Assembly (NCBI GenBank): GCA_902729315.2
Contig: LR746268.1
Span: 4,395,501-4,459,500, forward strand
Length of the DNA: 64,000 bases
Source of the DNA: Spirodela intermedia
Taxonomy: Eukaryota > Streptophyta > Magnoliopsida > Alismatales > Araceae
Direction of reading: 5' to 3'
Shown here piece by piece: positions 20,900 through 33,179 of this stretch. The number at the start of each line of letters is the position of its first letter. Positions within the stretch are counted from its first letter, which is position 1. The position numbers were made by a program, and so were the translations under genes. Under the pieces are notes generated by a model that worked only from the letters and a program-made list of their open reading frames with translations, did no database searches and had not been told where the DNA came from.

Positions 20900-22660
20900 G
20901 CCATAGCGACAGGCAACGCTCGGCGGTTAACGAGAGGATGCAGCCGAGAGCCCGTGAGGCGGCGCCGCCGTGGGGATGCATGGACGGCTGAAGGAGGGTC
21001 CCCGGCCGTCCTTCTGCCTCGTCCTACGGCAGATTAGGGGGCGGGGGGCTTTGCCGTTATCTTCGACGGGGGGGATGTGGGGGGTTGGCGGTTGTCCGCT
21101 GACCGAAGTGTGAGAGCTTTTTTTAAATGAGACCCCTCTCTTTACTTTTTTCTCCTCGAAAAATCCACCCTATTTAATTTCCCGAATACTCTCTCTTTAA
21201 TTTTTTTATTCTAAAAATAATATATTGAACGTATATTCTTGTGTGGCCACGTTAAAAGAAAAACCACGACATTACACACTGACATTGAAATCCACATAAT
21301 TCTACAAAAGTCCAAAGTAAGCTCCCTTTGGATTTTATACTATTTTAAGAATTATCGTCCTCCGTTAATTCTATCACGTTATCGCGGGTTTCGTGGCTTG
21401 AAGCTGCGCTGTAAACTTTCCCTATTTATTCACCTTTATATAATTTTTTGTATATTAAAAATTCTCACAATATTATTTAAAAAATAATGGTATGATGCTT
21501 TAGGGAGCCCGTACGAATCAACCCGTAGAATATTTCCACCTCATACGGGGTATCCGATTCCGTTTGATGCATTTCATATCAGCCGTTATATATTTTCCTT
21601 AATTATAAATGATTTATTCTACGTTGATAAAAAAATCACCCCGAAGATGTTGGTCCGTATATTAATCTCATTTAAAGGAAAAATTCCGAGGTACGTGGAC
21701 AAGATGTCGTGAAAATACGCTGCCAAACGTGTTCACGATTTTGTCTAAGAAAGCACGTCCAAGTCGAGGTCATTAACTGGCATTTTCTTGGTCCTCGCCC
21801 GTCAAAGTCGTCGCATTCATAAGATAATTAGTAAATAGGGCGGTTTTTTATTTAATGGATGACAAAATGCGTCCATAGATGCGTAGATTCACAAAAAATT
21901 AAAGGGAAGGGAGAATGATTCAACCCCACGCTCGCCGTCTGTGAACCCTTATGCCGACTGGTCGGGGAATGTTGACTCCATTGACCATTGGTCAACATGG
22001 TCAACAATCCACGCTGGCTCGAACCATCGGATCACGAAGGTTGTCGTGGCGGCAACGATAGCGGGGCTCCTAACTCGGTAAGGAGTTAATTAGAGGCGGT
22101 ACGAGTACCGACTGCAGCAGGTGCAGCTGACCGGTGATAGCCGGTGGGCCCCGGGGGCGGGGGGGAGGCTTTACTGTCGTGGGGCCTGAACTAAAATGGA
22201 TAAGGACCGTTGTGTCCCTACGACGCCCGCTAGGGCTGGGCCCACGATCAAACCTGTCTGCGTCAAGAGGGCGACGGGGAGTGATCGCCCCTCCCAACCA
22301 GATAAACGTGACCGTCAGAGAAAAGAGGGGACGACGGAAATAATTAAAAATGCCACCAATCCGTTCAAATATTTACAAATGAGCCACCATTGGACCTCGA
22401 ATGCTACGTCTGTATTCGGGGGACGTGGGTTTGTTCTTTCATTTACGAAATAGAATAGGATGTGCCCGTATTTTAGGTATTTGAGGTCGAAGGCGTTCTA
22501 TCTCTTTTTGACCGTTCGATGGAAGTGGGGCTGACGAGGAGCTTCGCACACCATTCGATTAAGGCAGGGCTAGCAGCGAGGATACCGAGGATGGTGGTAT
22601 TTTTGTAGTTTCCTTAAAAATCCCGGACATCAAATAACCAACCCATCGCCCATCACCGGG
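20900..22660. other. Intergenic between the DIR1-like and VOC genes
   Basis: Divergent promoter space of about 1.9 kb. The 21110-21900 part is AT-rich. Two TGGTCAACATGGTCAAC-like copies of the TTGAC(C/T) W-box core lie near 21970-22010 (the region repeats TTGAC/GTCAA about five times), which would suit WRKY regulation but is unproven. No coding sequence seen. Confidence 0.4.
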
Positions 22661-22662
22661 CC

Positions 22663-22670
22663 TATAAATA
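22663..22670 (+). promoter_or_regulatory. TATA box of the VOC gene
   Basis: TATAAATA, 155 nt before the start codon, followed by a pyrimidine-rich leader ending in (CT)n. Confidence 0.6.
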
Positions 22671-22769
22671 ACACTCTATCCGACAAAGAATGCCTTCTTC
22701 CTTTCATCCTCGGCCAGTTTTCCCTTCGCAACCTCGTCTCGTCTTTTCCGTCTCTCCCCCTTCCCTCTT

Positions 22770-22795
22770 CCTCTCTCTCTCTCTCTCTCTCTCTC
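22770..22795. repeat. (CT)13 tract in the 5' leader of the VOC gene
   Basis: CT run ending 30 nt before the ATG, so within the probable 5' UTR. Confidence 0.9.
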
Positions 22796-22824
22796 GCTAG
22801 TTCAGTTTCGTTCTTTGCTTGGTG

Positions 22825-24214
22825 ATGGCTGAGGAGGGGCATGTTGAGGCTGTGCCGATCGCAGCGGAGCAGAACGGATGCACAAAGGCAGCAGTGCAGG
22901 GGTTCGTGTCCTTCAAGCCACAGTTAGCAGTACCGGCGCAGAAGGCAGAAGAGGCGGTGCTGTTCTACAAAGAGGCTTTTGGAGCCGAGGAGGTGAATAA
23001 GGTGTGCTGCCCTAAGCGGAAGGCAGATCAGGAGCTCCCCTCGCTCATCTGTGCCGAGATCAAGATCGGTTCTGCGTCAGTGCTTGTGTGCGACCGGAAC
23101 GACGACACCGACGGGTGAGTCGTCGGAGTGCTCTTACCTTCCGACCTTCACCGCGTATTTTTGTATGTTCCTGACGGATCTACTATTTTTCTGTTTCAAA
23201 ATGACGGAAGTCGTCTTCCGTAGACTTCTTCATCCACTTAAATATTGTCAGGCGCCATATCTCCGCAACAGCTGACATACGTTGCATAATGCATTCTATA
23301 TGTATTTTCCATCACGTACGGAGAGTCTGCGTCGCTTCCGACAGATTTCAACACATCTTACTTCCGACAATGATTTTTTATTTCAGTGACTTAGTTAGAG
23401 ATCAAACTCGTGGAAACATTTTTAATGATATTGCCTTATTTGCCCTCATCATTCGGCTCAGCAAATTGGTTATTCAGGTTATGTTCAGGTTGTTATTTAT
23501 CTTGAAAACTGGTTATTCAGCTGATCTACGCAGGCTTCTTTCTTGGAGCTTTTTCTGATAAATAAATGTTTATATGTTTAGTTTTATTTAATTTTTTTAT
23601 TTTGCTCTTTTGAAAGAATCTTCTCTTTGACTGCCTTGTCCTTTGGTTTTTCAACCAATCACTTTATGCTCCTTCCCCTGTAATATTGGTCGCTATTATC
23701 CTTGAGATGTTTTGACACGTTTGATGTGGCCTATTATCCTACCTGCTCTCTCTCTCTCTCTCTCGCTCTCCTTCTGTCTCTATCTCATCGAATCGTATTC
23801 TTGATGTCTAACATTTACAGTCAGATGGTGTAAGGTTATTTTATGATTTGATCTGAAACTTATCCTCTGATACTTACCCCCTATCTCGCTCTCTCTCTCT
23901 CACGTATTATGTTATCGACATCATTCATCTACAGTCAGATTGCGTATGATTATTTTGTGATAGATGGGAAACTAATCCTCCAATACTTTTCTTTCCATAG
24001 CTTGAAGACGGCCGGTGGGGGAGCAGTCTTTCGACTGGAGACACAGGACGTTAAGGCGGCCGTGTCTAAGGCCGTGAAGGCTGGTGCTGTCCTGGAAGGA
24101 GAACTGACTGAGATCGATGGTCCCAATGGCGGGATCAGCGGAAAGGTCACTGATCCATACGGATACGTCTGGATAGTCGCTTCCGTGGGGAATGCCTGTG
24201 TCACTGACGCTTAA
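22825..24214 (+). CDS. VOC/glyoxalase-fold protein (At5g48480-like)
   Basis: Two exons, 22825-23114 and 24001-24214, joined in phase 2 at a Gly codon, 167 aa. Donor GGGTGAGT and acceptor CTTTCCATAG. The start chosen is the first ATG (MAEEGHVEAVP). Exon 1 holds the first beta-alpha-beta unit with FKPQL, EAVLFYKEAFGAEEV and the plant-specific PKRKADQELP. Exon 2 holds a second unit ending KVTDPYGYVWIVAS. This matches the plant group typified by Arabidopsis At5g48480 (glyoxalase/bleomycin resistance/dioxygenase superfamily). The metal ligands of true glyoxalase I are not evident, so no reaction can be assigned. The intron is 886 nt and contains CT tracts and a tandem duplication at its 3' end. 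Confidence 0.85.
23745..23990 (+). repeat. Tandem duplication at the 3' end of the VOC intron
   Basis: Two units (about 23745-23880 and 23885-23990) share a CT run, then ATCG..ATTC/ATCATTC, TTTACAGTCAGAT/TCTACAGTCAGAT, TATGAT(T/A)TTTTGTGAT-like sequence, GAAAC(T)TA(A)TCCTC and ATAC. Each unit thus carries a TACAG|TCAG acceptor-like site upstream of the real acceptor at 24000. Confidence 0.6.
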
Positions 24215-25538
24215 ACTTCCATGCGTGTTTTTTCTGACTGCCAGCAGTGGCTGGCTTTCGGTACTGGGTACCGGACGGGACAACCTTTTACTTGACGGTT
24301 TATTCTCTGATTTCTCGTTGCATCGAGACAGAAATGTGTGGAAACTTGATGTCGGTTAAATCTTTGGTACTTTTTTTTTTTTGAAAGTTTTCTATTCTTC
24401 TAGGTAAAAATACCGGCGCTCAGTTCATATCTTCCGTTTTGATCCTTGATCATCAAGGAAATCATTTACAACTTGGTTATTTCTTGAATCTGGCTGTCAC
24501 GGTGTTCAAGAGTGTTTCGGATTTCCTTCAAGGCCGTTGTGCCCGCAGACCGGCTTATGTAGTTGTATGCCCACTTTTTGTTTCTCCCATCGAGAAACCG
24601 GCATTGTCACCGGGAAGCATTAGGCTTTGTCGCACTCTGCAGTGCGGACTCCGGTGTGGAAGCAATTCGGCCTGGTATACGCTCCTTATGTACAGCACCT
24701 TGTTTCTGTAGCCGGTGGTTTTACCGCGAAATTCGAGCTCCGATAATGATTCCGAGGCGACGGCCGGCATCTTCCGCATTAAATTGCGATTTTATTGAAT
24801 GTCCGATTGACGCATTAATATCCCCTTGGTCGGCGGTCATCGATTGCTCCCTCCGCGCGAAATGGTCCCCCTCCCCCACCCACCTTTCGTGGTGCTTAAC
24901 ACTCCCTTCCCCTCCAACTTAGCCTTCACTAACTGCTCCAGCATGCGGCGCGCGTGCAACTCTCTCATGTACCTGGTGCCAGCTTTCATGCGGCGCTCGC
25001 GGGGGCAGTACGAGGGTCGGGAGATCTGGCCCACGGTGGCGGCGATAAGAACCTTGAGGGTTTTTATTGATGGATATTTTCTTTCTTGTCCGATTGCATC
25101 GTTGTAGTTTCGTCATTGAGTGACAATGACGCAGGACATCCCAAGACACGCCATTTCCTCTCGTCTCCAACTGGTGGAGGAAGCGGCGATCCGACGGTCT
25201 GCAGGGGCCTGTCCGGCCACAAGTCTACGATGGGTGGGAACCCCCTGCTGTGGAATGGAGGACCATCTTCCCGTGACCGGTGGGGTGTAAGGAAGAGGGC
25301 GATGGCTACATTCCCCTGGAGAACAAACGGCGCCCAGCCAAACGGTCCATCTCTCTATCTAATCCAGAGCAGACTAGGGATGCCGAAGCTGCGGCCATCG
25401 GAGGATTCTAGGCACAGTTTGGAAGGCAATCGAGGTAGCAGAAAGAAGAACATTCTATAGCGCCTTAAAACGACGTTCTTGAAGGAGAACGCTTTGGTTT
25501 CGATCTCCACCTACCAGCGGCCTGAGATCCCATCGGAG
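24215..25538. other. Intergenic, convergent 3' ends
   Basis: 3' flank of the VOC gene (T-rich to about 24420) followed by sequence without recognised genes. The right edge meets the stop codon of the armadillo-like gene on the minus strand. Chance open frames only. Confidence 0.5.
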
Positions 25539-26037
25539 TCAGTCCACGGATTCTTTGGATGAGCGGATCTCGCTCCTGAGATCGCGAAACCTCTTAAGGA
25601 GGTTGGACTTGTGGCCCTCCACCTCGGAGAGTTCGGGCGAGCTCGGGGTCGAGGCGATGACCGGACCGGCGCCTGCCTCGTGCAGAGCCGCCGCCGCTAC
25701 TTCTGAGATTTCCAGAAAATATATATAAATATATATCCAAGTTCGGTTGAAGACGAGAAAAACTAACCGAAGGAAATAAGATCTTTGACGAGAAGATTTA
25801 ATCTTATGATGTGATCTCAATCTGCTCCCAAGAAATGCATAAACACTGAGGGTTCTTGCATTACAAATAGCCCCATATCCACATAAGTTATAGACCAAGA
25901 GTAATTTAGTCCCTTCCCTCCATCAGGTTTACGCTCACTGTGGAAAATGCTAGAGAAACACCCTACTACGATTTGAACGGTTCAGTTTACTTGTCTTCAA
26001 AGGCAACCATACCTCGTTTTTTCTCAAAGGAGACGGT

Positions 26038-26084
<47 letters not shown>

Positions 26085-27904
26085 CTAATCTATGACAACT
26101 GAGTAAGCTGGTCATTTCCAAATAGGGTAACCCTGGTTGAGTATGTAATCTTCAGTAGGAAGGAAGCGCTAATGGAGGGGTGGGCCGAATGGTAAGAGGT
26201 GTATGATTTTTGCGAGGACCCAGCAGGCCAATTGAAAAAGACAGATTCATCCGTAATTCGACTGGTCTATGGGGAGGGAAAGACAAATAACGCAAGCCAT
26301 TAGTTTATTAATGCTCGGGAGACAACATCTCACCTGACCGAGAGAGAGCGACGAGGGCTCTCAGGGCTTCTCGACGGGTGCGGTCATCCTTGGCGCCCTC
26401 CAGCATGCTCAGAAGCGGCCGGGCGCCGCCCATTTCTATGATCTTCATCCTCCTTTCATCTGTCCGAGAAAGGAAAAGAAAAGGAAAGCATGAGAATGAC
26501 TGTAAGAAGTCGAGGAGATCTTGGCTTGCTGGGGGGAAATTCTGGACCGACAACCTGGTGATAATAAACAGAGGGCAGTCAAATTTGTATACACAATCGC
26601 CTGATTAGGTAGGATAAAGATTGACAGTAGTTGACTTCTTGCTTTCTCCATATTTCCTGAGTTGGGTTTGGGGGCGGGGGAGCTGATTGTTGCCCAAAAT
26701 GGGTGGCCATTCTGAACTGGGGAATCTATCTACCTCATCTCTAAGAACTCCCTTGTTACCACCATCCATTCTCCTTTCATAATTTCTCAGCTCATAATTT
26801 CCCCACCCAATAATTTATTTATTTATTATTTTTAAAGTAAAAAACTTCCATCAGACTTCCCATCTTCTGTCAAACTTTCTCACCAATTTTTCGAGACTCT
26901 CATGGCAATGGTAGAGTCAATGAGAAATCAAGTGCTGAAATAAGTTCAGATAATGTTTTCTATTGGCGATAAAGCCACCGACATATATTTAAGGAAATGG
27001 AATGCTTCTTATTCATCATCAATGTTGAATGTAAGAACACCACATATACGATCAAAATGCTGACATCATCTACTGGGAAAGCAATCACCATACAACTATT
27101 CCAAGGAGAAGAAAGTAAGACACCATGGAACTATGTCTGGATCTTAAAAAATGCAGAGTAAATACCGTCGATTGCAAAACGTGCCAATCTGGATGCTCCC
27201 ATTCTCTTAAACAAGGGATCTTTGACTTGCAAGAGTGAGATAGATTGCTGCAGCAAATTGTCCCCTGATGTACATTTTGTAAAGATGATAAGAACTACAA
27301 AGAGACGATGATGATATCACATCTCAACAAAAGCTTCAAGAAAAAAAAAAAAAAGGAAGAAAATGGTCATACGGTGATTTTGAAGGATCCATACCCATGT
27401 ATGGGAAGAACTGGAACGCAACGTAGGATGCAGTTCCCGCGAAGATGATCTTCAGCAGCCACCCGACTTTCCTTTCGGCATCCTCCTCTATAGAAATCTC
27501 ATCTGAAGCATGAAGTGAAGATCATTATTCATGTTGTTTACGTCTGTCTCAGACCTTTCATCTATAAAGATAGTTTACCTCTTCCATGTGCGGAGAAGAA
27601 CCGCCTCATTTGAGCATGGCGAGTATTCCCTCCACGCAGACGCTGTAAATAACAATAGTGTTTAAATCCACCTATCACTGAAACCAGAGATCTAGAAAAT
27701 AAGAAGGAAATGGGCTGTGCCAAGATCCGTACATCTCCCAATCCTGTGAGGGGATAATAAAATTCACACATACTTTTGACTCTAATGAGTTAAAAAGCCG
27801 GGTGGTCATCGCAAAGAATAAAGAGAGCAAGCTTGATCGGGTAAGACGTGAAAGAGAGGGAATGCGCAGCTCACCGTCCTGAGCTGTGACATCAATCTTT
27901 CCAT
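25539..27904 (-). CDS. Small membrane/armadillo-like protein, probably mitochondrial
   Basis: Coding exons: 27875-27904 (exon runs to 27959), 27579-27642, 27395-27502, 27166-27264, 26334-26459, 25539-25702; phases are consistent and total 196 aa. An upstream exon (about 28180-28500) has no ATG in the joining frame, so I start at the ATG in exon 2. The N-terminus (MERLMSQLRTRLRGG...QMRRFFSAHGR) is Arg-rich without early acidic runs and ends RRFFS, as in mitochondrial presequences. A hydrophobic segment (GWLLKIIFAGTASYVAFQFF) follows, then helical sequence with an armadillo-like unit (MGGARPLLSMLEGAKDDRTR, EALRALVALSRS, AAALHEAGAGPVI) and a basic/acidic coiled tail. I do not recognise a named homologue. 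It may be an ARM-superfamily protein anchored in an organelle membrane. Confidence 0.75.
26042..26082. repeat. (GA)20 microsatellite in an intron
   Basis: GA run inside the intron between the last two exons of the armadillo-like gene. Confidence 0.95.
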
Positions 27905-28500
27905 TAGATCTGATGCTTTTTCGAAGCGAAGAGGCGCTTCCTTACCAGCAGGATGACATCTACACTTGAACACACAAGAACAACAGTCGTGATATCAAGC
28001 GACAGAAATTAACAGCAACATAGTCAATCTCAGCAAGGCCTCTATCGGCTGGAATATGCCTCAATAACATTGTCGGTTTCATATGATCGATCTTCATTTT
28101 TTCGCTACTAATGGATTGATCGCAGGTTTCACCGAACAACACAGAACTAAGGAACCAGGAAACAGGAATAGGACTCACACCTCTTGGAGGCTACTCCATC
28201 GTCAAGCCGGAGACGTATCCAGAACCGTGCCCCAGCGAGGTGTCTCCCTGAGATCGGCCGGCCTGATTCCACAGAACAACTAAAGGTCCACTATGAAGCC
28301 CCGAATGATGGACACAGATGCGGACGGAATCGGCGGCCACGATAGGTGCTCCCGAAGTTCGCCGCCCGAAGTCACCACCCGACCGGTGGAGATCTCGAAC
28401 TCGCCGGCGGCGGAGGGAGGAGGCGGCTTGCCGGATCGACGCCGCTGGGGAGGGAGACGGCCCCGACAAACTAGCGATGACGGAGAACCGAAAACGATAA

Positions 28501-28714
28501 TGGGCCTCTAAATAAAACCCAGATTGGGTTTAAAATATTCAGGCCCAAAAAGGCCCGAAAACCAGCCGCCCCCCAATCTCTGTCACTCCCGCTCTCTCTG
28601 CGCGCTAGTTAGTACAGAGCAGGATTGATACAATCTAATGGGCCGAGAGGTAAGAAAGCCCAGCCCATATTTTTTTTGGGTTTTTTTGTCTGGGTTGGGC
28701 AAAATTCAGGCCCA
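28501..28714. promoter_or_regulatory. Divergent promoter with four site II motifs
   Basis: TGGGCC/GGCCCA occurs at 28501-28506, 28542-28547, 28639-28644 and 28709-28714, between the 5' exon of the armadillo-like gene (minus) and the At4g37920-like gene (plus). Site II elements bind TCP factors and are common in promoters of nuclear genes for organelle and ribosomal proteins. The two start regions lie under 400 bp apart, so a shared promoter is likely. Confidence 0.6.
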
Positions 28715-28888
28715 TTTTACACGTGTCTTCTAAATGGTGGATATTTAATATATAATATTTGTATATTGATTAATTTTAATTTATTTGTATCGTAATATTA
28801 CGGACATCGAAATTACTTAATACAGCTGAGAGGTGTAGGAAAACCGGGCCGGGCCTGAAGCGGGTGAATTCTAGCCCGGCCCGTCGGA

Positions 28889-31800
28889 ATGGCATCTTCC
28901 CCCTCCCCCGCGGGAGTAGATCTGCTGGGGTTTTGGAGAATTGGGAGGTACAAGGAAGCTATGGAGGCGTCGTCTCTTCTCCTCTCGCACCAGTCGTTTC
29001 TCCCTCTCCAACCTTTGTTGTCGTCCTCTACAAGCCGGTCGGCCTTGACCTTGTTTTCACGCTCTTCGCGTGGGAAACTCTGCACCAGTGCCAGCCTCCT
29101 CCCCTCCAGCTCTTCCTCTTCCTCTCACTATTGCTGCTGCACGTTCCCTTCCCCGCCTTGGTCGAGCTTTTGGGTGAAGAATAAGCAGAGACTGCAGGAC
29201 AACGTTCCCACTTCCGTTGCCTCATTGTCTTCCTCCTTCTCTTGCCGCGTGGGTGAGATGGGGAGCGTGTTCCCTGTGGACAGCGGCTTTGGTTTTCCCG
29301 AGGAGGAGCTCGAGAAGTGGGACTCCGCGAAATATGAGGCGATCCTCAAGGGTGGGGAGCAGGTCACTTCCGTCCTCAAGGAGATGGTGAAGCTGGTACT
29401 CGACTGGTCTGGAGCTTTGGTTATCCGAATTATTTAATCCTATGATAAATTTTATCTTGATATTTATGTTTTCCCCTTCCTTCCTTTTGGCGTCGCAGTT
29501 GGAGGACATGGAAATGGACGAGGCCTCGGAGGCCGCCGCCGTGGAGCTTGCGGCGCAGGGGGTGATCGGGAAGCGGGTCGACGAGATGGAGGCTGGATTC
29601 ATGATGGCCCTTGACTACATGATTCAACTGGCTGAGAAGGACCAGGATGACCAGGTCTGGCATACTCCATTTTTTCTCCTCCTCTTCGGTAATTTTTCAT
29701 TAATTTGCTTCCCATCGCTTAATCAGCCCGCTCTTTGTTTTGCTACAAGAGAAGGATTGTTCTTCGTCTCGGTCTAAATTCTGCACTTAAATCACCCATC
29801 TAGGTGGATTGTTAAGCACGGGGTTCTTTTTTATTATAGCCGGATTGTTAACTCGATGGATCGTAAGGTGAAAGAGTTTCCCTGGTCTCATCAGCCAGTT
29901 TGGTTCATTGCTCTCTGTCAGCTTGAGTATGATTGAAATTCTGAATCCTAAGTATGCACTGGGGTGCATATCCTTTGTTTTTACGTTATCTGTACGGAAA
30001 ATGAAGGCAAGAAAAGAACTTTTTGGCTTTATCTGAAGTGGCTTTGTTTATATGTGAGTAGTCAAACTAATTGAATGGTAATATGTCGTGCTGGTATGGT
30101 GCATGTAAAGCATTATACATGCGTGATCTATTGAAAATCTGTTCCTCAATCACGGTGTCTATAAATCCTTCTTGAAACAGCCCCCCTTTTCCTTCCTGAA
30201 CTCTATCTATTCTTCCCATCAGATCCCCTAAAAATCTGTTGTAGTGTCGCCTCTGCCGGCCCTGATCCCTGCAGCCGAACTCTTCTCCTCGAAAGTAATC
30301 TTAGGCTGGCTACATTCTGAAGTACCTCGCTCTCATGGTAAAGTAATCTTCGGCAAATGGATAACTTTCACAAGAGGATTTCATGGGCCAGTTCTGGTCG
30401 TTAGGGACACAAATTAGACATTGATTTAAGAGCATGCAGCAAATTGAAGAGGAATTTCTCACATCCATCAGTTGAGTTAACGAAGAAAAATAAATGCTAA
30501 AGAACTCCAGCTTTATTCTTGTCGGTTGTCCTAGCTATAGCTACCTTTCACCGAGCTGTTACCAACTGGGCTTCTTTCTGACAATCTTCATGTGGGACTA
30601 TAACGAGATGTTATCTCCACGTCCTGACGGTTGACAACAATTTGATTAAAAGTGGGAAAAATGGGTAGGATTGTGCAGGCTCACTTGCAACTCGGGGGGC
30701 GTCTTCTCTCTGATGTGCTATTTTCTGTACGTAAACTCTTCTAAGGATAATAGGTTGCTTTTTAAAGCCTTTGACTCTGAATCTTTGCCGATTCCACCCA
30801 TGCGCGAATAGGAAAATTGAGCCATATCACATGGCCTGATCTGAGCTAGACCGATCTTCAAAACGTGGCTTGTAGTCGTAATTTTTTTGGCGATCTCTGC
30901 TTAAAGGTTTGAAAACACCTGTTTAGAATTCTTGAGAAGAGAATGGTCACGGTGTAACTTTTTATTTTCTTTAGTAAATCTTATCTCTTGGCGTTCAAAT
31001 ATTATGATCCGTGGGTGGGTGTGTATCCATGATGTTTGAAGATAGAATCATGTATGGCTGAATAACTTGTTTAGTTCAGGCATTCGTGCCGTTCATTCAA
31101 TTCCGTTGCTGCACTTTTCCAGAGAAAGTCGCTTCTGGAGGTGATTAAGCAGACAGTGCTCGACCATTTGACAAAGAAATGTCCCACACATGTGAGGCTT
31201 TCTTCCCCAGATCGTTTCATGTAAAAGATCTTCTTTCATCATAACCTACATACCCCGTATGAAACACTAATACTGTAAGGCCACTACCGTTTTGTCATAG
31301 GTTCAAGTGATTGGCCTGCTTTGCAGAACTCCAGGGAAAGAAAGTAGGCATGAGTTGTTACGCCGAGTAGCTGCTGGTGGTGGCGTATTTAAAAATGAGA
31401 AAGGTACTAAGGTTCATCTTCCAGGGGCAAATTTAAATGATATTGCAAACCAGGCTGATGATTTATTGGAGGTAAAAATCCATTTACCAAGGTCTCTCTT
31501 CATCTTCATCTCCTCTTCTTAGGATGCTGTTTCGTCACTGTTATTGTTATTGGTTCCCTTGTGATAAATTAGTAAAACCTTATATGGATGAAACTTTAAT
31601 GGTGAATCTTGTCAGCATTTGACTTTACCCTTACACATTTACTTGCCATTTCTTGCATCCAATGCGATCAATTTGAACCTGTATTCTACTCAACATTGAA
31701 GGGAGATCTAGTTACTTAGCACAGACGTCTGCTGTTATGCAGTTTAGTGTGCGTTCAGTAATTTGATATAAAAAATGCTTTGCGCTTCTTTTGGGAGATT

Positions 31801-33144
31801 AATTTTTGATGGGATAGTGAACCCCTGCTTCAACGCGAGTGTTTGTGTTCATTGAATTCTCTTTTCCGTACTCAATGTAACTGGAAGTTTCAATTTTCGT
31901 TATTTTATATTGGACTGATTTTGGTAAAACATCGATCATAGTTCGTCCAATCGACGTTAATCATCTGAAAATTTCTGGCAAGTCTTTATTTTGACCCAGG
32001 AAATAGAAAGGATTATCTTCTATTTCTTGTATAGAACATCTGCACCATTCTGGGATATCTTGCTGTGTCTAGATTATCTTCTATGCTCGGAAAATCTCTT
32101 CTGCAATACCTTACTACCCAGGATCGATCCTAATTATCTGTTTACAGTCGGTATTCTCCCCTAAAATAGGGTAAATACTTTGAAGTGGGTTGACCCAAAA
32201 TGCGTCCAAACAACTCTTCCTAATCAAAATGGAGTTTCCTTCTGGAACGTGGCCAGCTCTCACTGTTCATCTTCCCGACGATCCATCTTCCCTCGTTCCA
32301 CCTGATCTTGGTGAAATAGCCTAGGAAGCGAACAAAAAGGACGGGCAACCCTTGTTCAGCTGCTGTTGACGCGCGCTTTTGCAGACAATGGAGTCCAGAA
32401 CCAGCATTCCCGATAGAAAACTGCTCGCGAGGCTCGTCTTGATAAGAGAGGAAGCTAGGGGCATGATGGGCGGTGGAATACTGGACGAGCGGAACGATCG
32501 TGGCCTGAAGACTCTGCCCGAAGCAGAGGTCCGTGGCTTCTGATTTTTGTACTGAATTTTTTTTCTTCTTAATCTTATGCTCTTTCTGGTTCGATTTCAC
32601 CCACAGAGAATCTCATTTTATCTTCTTGGTGCCAAGCAATGAACCATGGTGTAAAATAATTTCGCTTTTTTTTTATACACATTAATGTTGGTCATTAGAT
32701 GGAGTAGTGGGTCTGTCTGTCTCCTTCCATATTTTAATTAATTGCGCATCATCATGTTCTTTTGGAAAGTTAGATCTCATAGTTCGTTGATTGAGTGGCC
32801 TAAGTTCAGGTGAATTTCTTGGCCAAGCTGATCGCGTTGAAACCCGGGGAAGCCGTCCTGGAGATGATAAAGAACGTCATGCTTGGAAGGGACGAAGGTG
32901 CTGAAGACCCCGGCAGCAATGACGAACACTCCAAGAACAGACGAACCACCTCTGGTGGCATCGCAGGGAGGGTGAGTTGACTTCTCGTCCCCGTCCTCCC
33001 GCCCCCTCCTCCATCGCTATGTGCTCCAGCGGCGGTAACTCTATCTTCCCCTGCTTCGCCCAGGGAAGCGTCACTGGCCGTAAACCGCGCCCTGTTCGTC
33101 CTGGGATGTTCTTGGAGACAGTTTCAAAGGTACCCAGTGATAAG

Positions 33145-33179
<35 letters not shown>

